Shown: positions 15,114 to 15,208 of the stretch, in pieces
Position numbering within the stretch: position 1 is the stretch's first letter
How the letters are laid out: each line of letters opens with the position of its first letter
Origin: Coriobacteriales bacterium
GTDB lineage: Bacteria; Actinomycetota; Coriobacteriia; Coriobacteriales; UBA8131
Reading direction: 5' to 3'
NCBI GenBank assembly: GCA_031274985.1
Contig: JAISPK010000153.1
Span: 1 to 15,208 of the forward strand
DNA: 15,208 nucleotides
Translations under genes and position numbers: made by a program
The notes under the pieces: generated by a model
What the model was told of the DNA's origin: nothing
What the model saw: only the letters and a program-made list of their open reading frames with translations
Databases searched by the model: none

Positions 15114-15156
15114 CACAAAAGATTCTTCGGGCTTGCGCCCTCGCAATGACAAAGTG
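15114..15156. repeat. 43-bp CACAAAAGATTC element, copy 5 (variant)
   Basis: Differs from the others by TCGCAATG in place of TCAGAATG, which weakens the outer ATTCT/AGAAT pairing. This is the array's most diverged and last copy. Confidence 0.8.
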
Positions 15157-15185
15157 AATGTCATCCTGAAATTAGGCTCCTTCCA

Positions 15186-15207
15186 ACAAAAACATCTTCC
15201 TTTTTGT
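15186..15207. other. AT-rich inverted repeat at the window edge
   Basis: ACAAAAA (15186-15192) and TTTTTGT (15201-15207) are complementary across eight bases. It could be a weak terminator-like hairpin for either strand, but the stem is all A-T apart from one pair and the window ends here. Confidence 0.25.
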
Positions 15208-15208
15208 C

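Larger units (their letters stand above)
14509..15208. repeat. Intergenic array of interspersed hairpin repeats, non-coding
   Basis: This 700-bp stretch after the operon holds no convincing gene. It is almost wholly made of three repeat families. (i) CTGTCGTTCCCGC, 13 copies starting at 14513, 14533, 14587, 14607, 14628, 14648, 14733, 14754, 14774, 14859, 14880, 14965 and 14986, often 20-21 bp apart; the copies at 14648 and 14859 differ in the first base. (ii) A 43-bp element beginning CACAAAAGATTCTTCGGGC, five copies. (iii) A CTGTCRTCCTGAG-type element, two copies. A compound unit of 106 bp recurs at 14774, 14880 and 14986. Open frames across it on both strands arise from the repeats themselves. 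The last 50 bases are degenerate or unique. Confidence 0.93.

Noticed and set aside
14513..15156. CRISPR array
   Set aside because: The repeats are direct and partly palindromic, but the spaces between them are 7-8 bp or are filled by other repeats; there are no unique spacers of constant length and no cas genes.

Overview
The window reads as a stretch of an anaerobic, Gram-positive bacterium of moderately high GC. A giant surface protein ends in a sortase-type sorting signal with a short basic tail, which implies a monoderm cell wall. It is followed by an oxygen-sensitive nickel carbon monoxide dehydrogenase operon with many iron-sulphur proteins. A coriobacterial/actinobacterial anaerobe or a Bacillota acetogen would fit. 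The sequence alone does not settle the taxon, and this assignment is inference.

Layout, all genes on the + strand. (1) 1-8718: the 3' part (2905 codons) of one enormous repeat-protein gene whose start lies left of the window. It holds 18 copies of a beta-sandwich-like module A. The first 14 alternate with a divergent InlB B-repeat-like module B, with a period near 151 residues. The last four alternate with a different, PKD-like module B'. Acidic inserts follow near the C-terminus, then an LPNTA sorting signal. (2) 8719-8863: a strong hairpin terminator, then an extended -10 promoter. (3) 8864-14508: a five-gene operon, cooF-like, cooS, and NuoE-, NuoF- and NuoG/HoxU-like genes. The last three genes are tightly coupled (2-nt gap, 8-nt and 10-nt overlaps). 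(4) 14509-15208: about 700 bp of non-coding, hairpin-forming interspersed repeats starting five bases after the last stop codon.

Functional reading of the operon: CooS oxidises CO (or reduces CO2) at a Ni-Fe-S C-cluster whose ligands are all present. The four-cluster ferredoxin CooF takes the electrons. The NuoE/F/G-like trio forms an FMN- and iron-sulphur-containing diaphorase that would exchange them with NAD(P)+. The trio resembles the HydC-HydB-HydA electron-transfer part of trimeric hydrogenases and formate dehydrogenases, with the CO dehydrogenase in place of the usual catalytic head. The NuoF-like subunit also carries the extra N- and C-terminal iron-sulphur domains typical of flavin-based bifurcating enzymes. 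No acetyl-CoA synthase subunits, Ni-insertion protein CooC, CooA-type regulator or energy-converting hydrogenase genes are in the window. The most interesting hypothesis here is therefore a soluble CO:NAD(P)+ (possibly ferredoxin-coupled) oxidoreductase. The giant adhesin-like protein and the repeat array are independent features.
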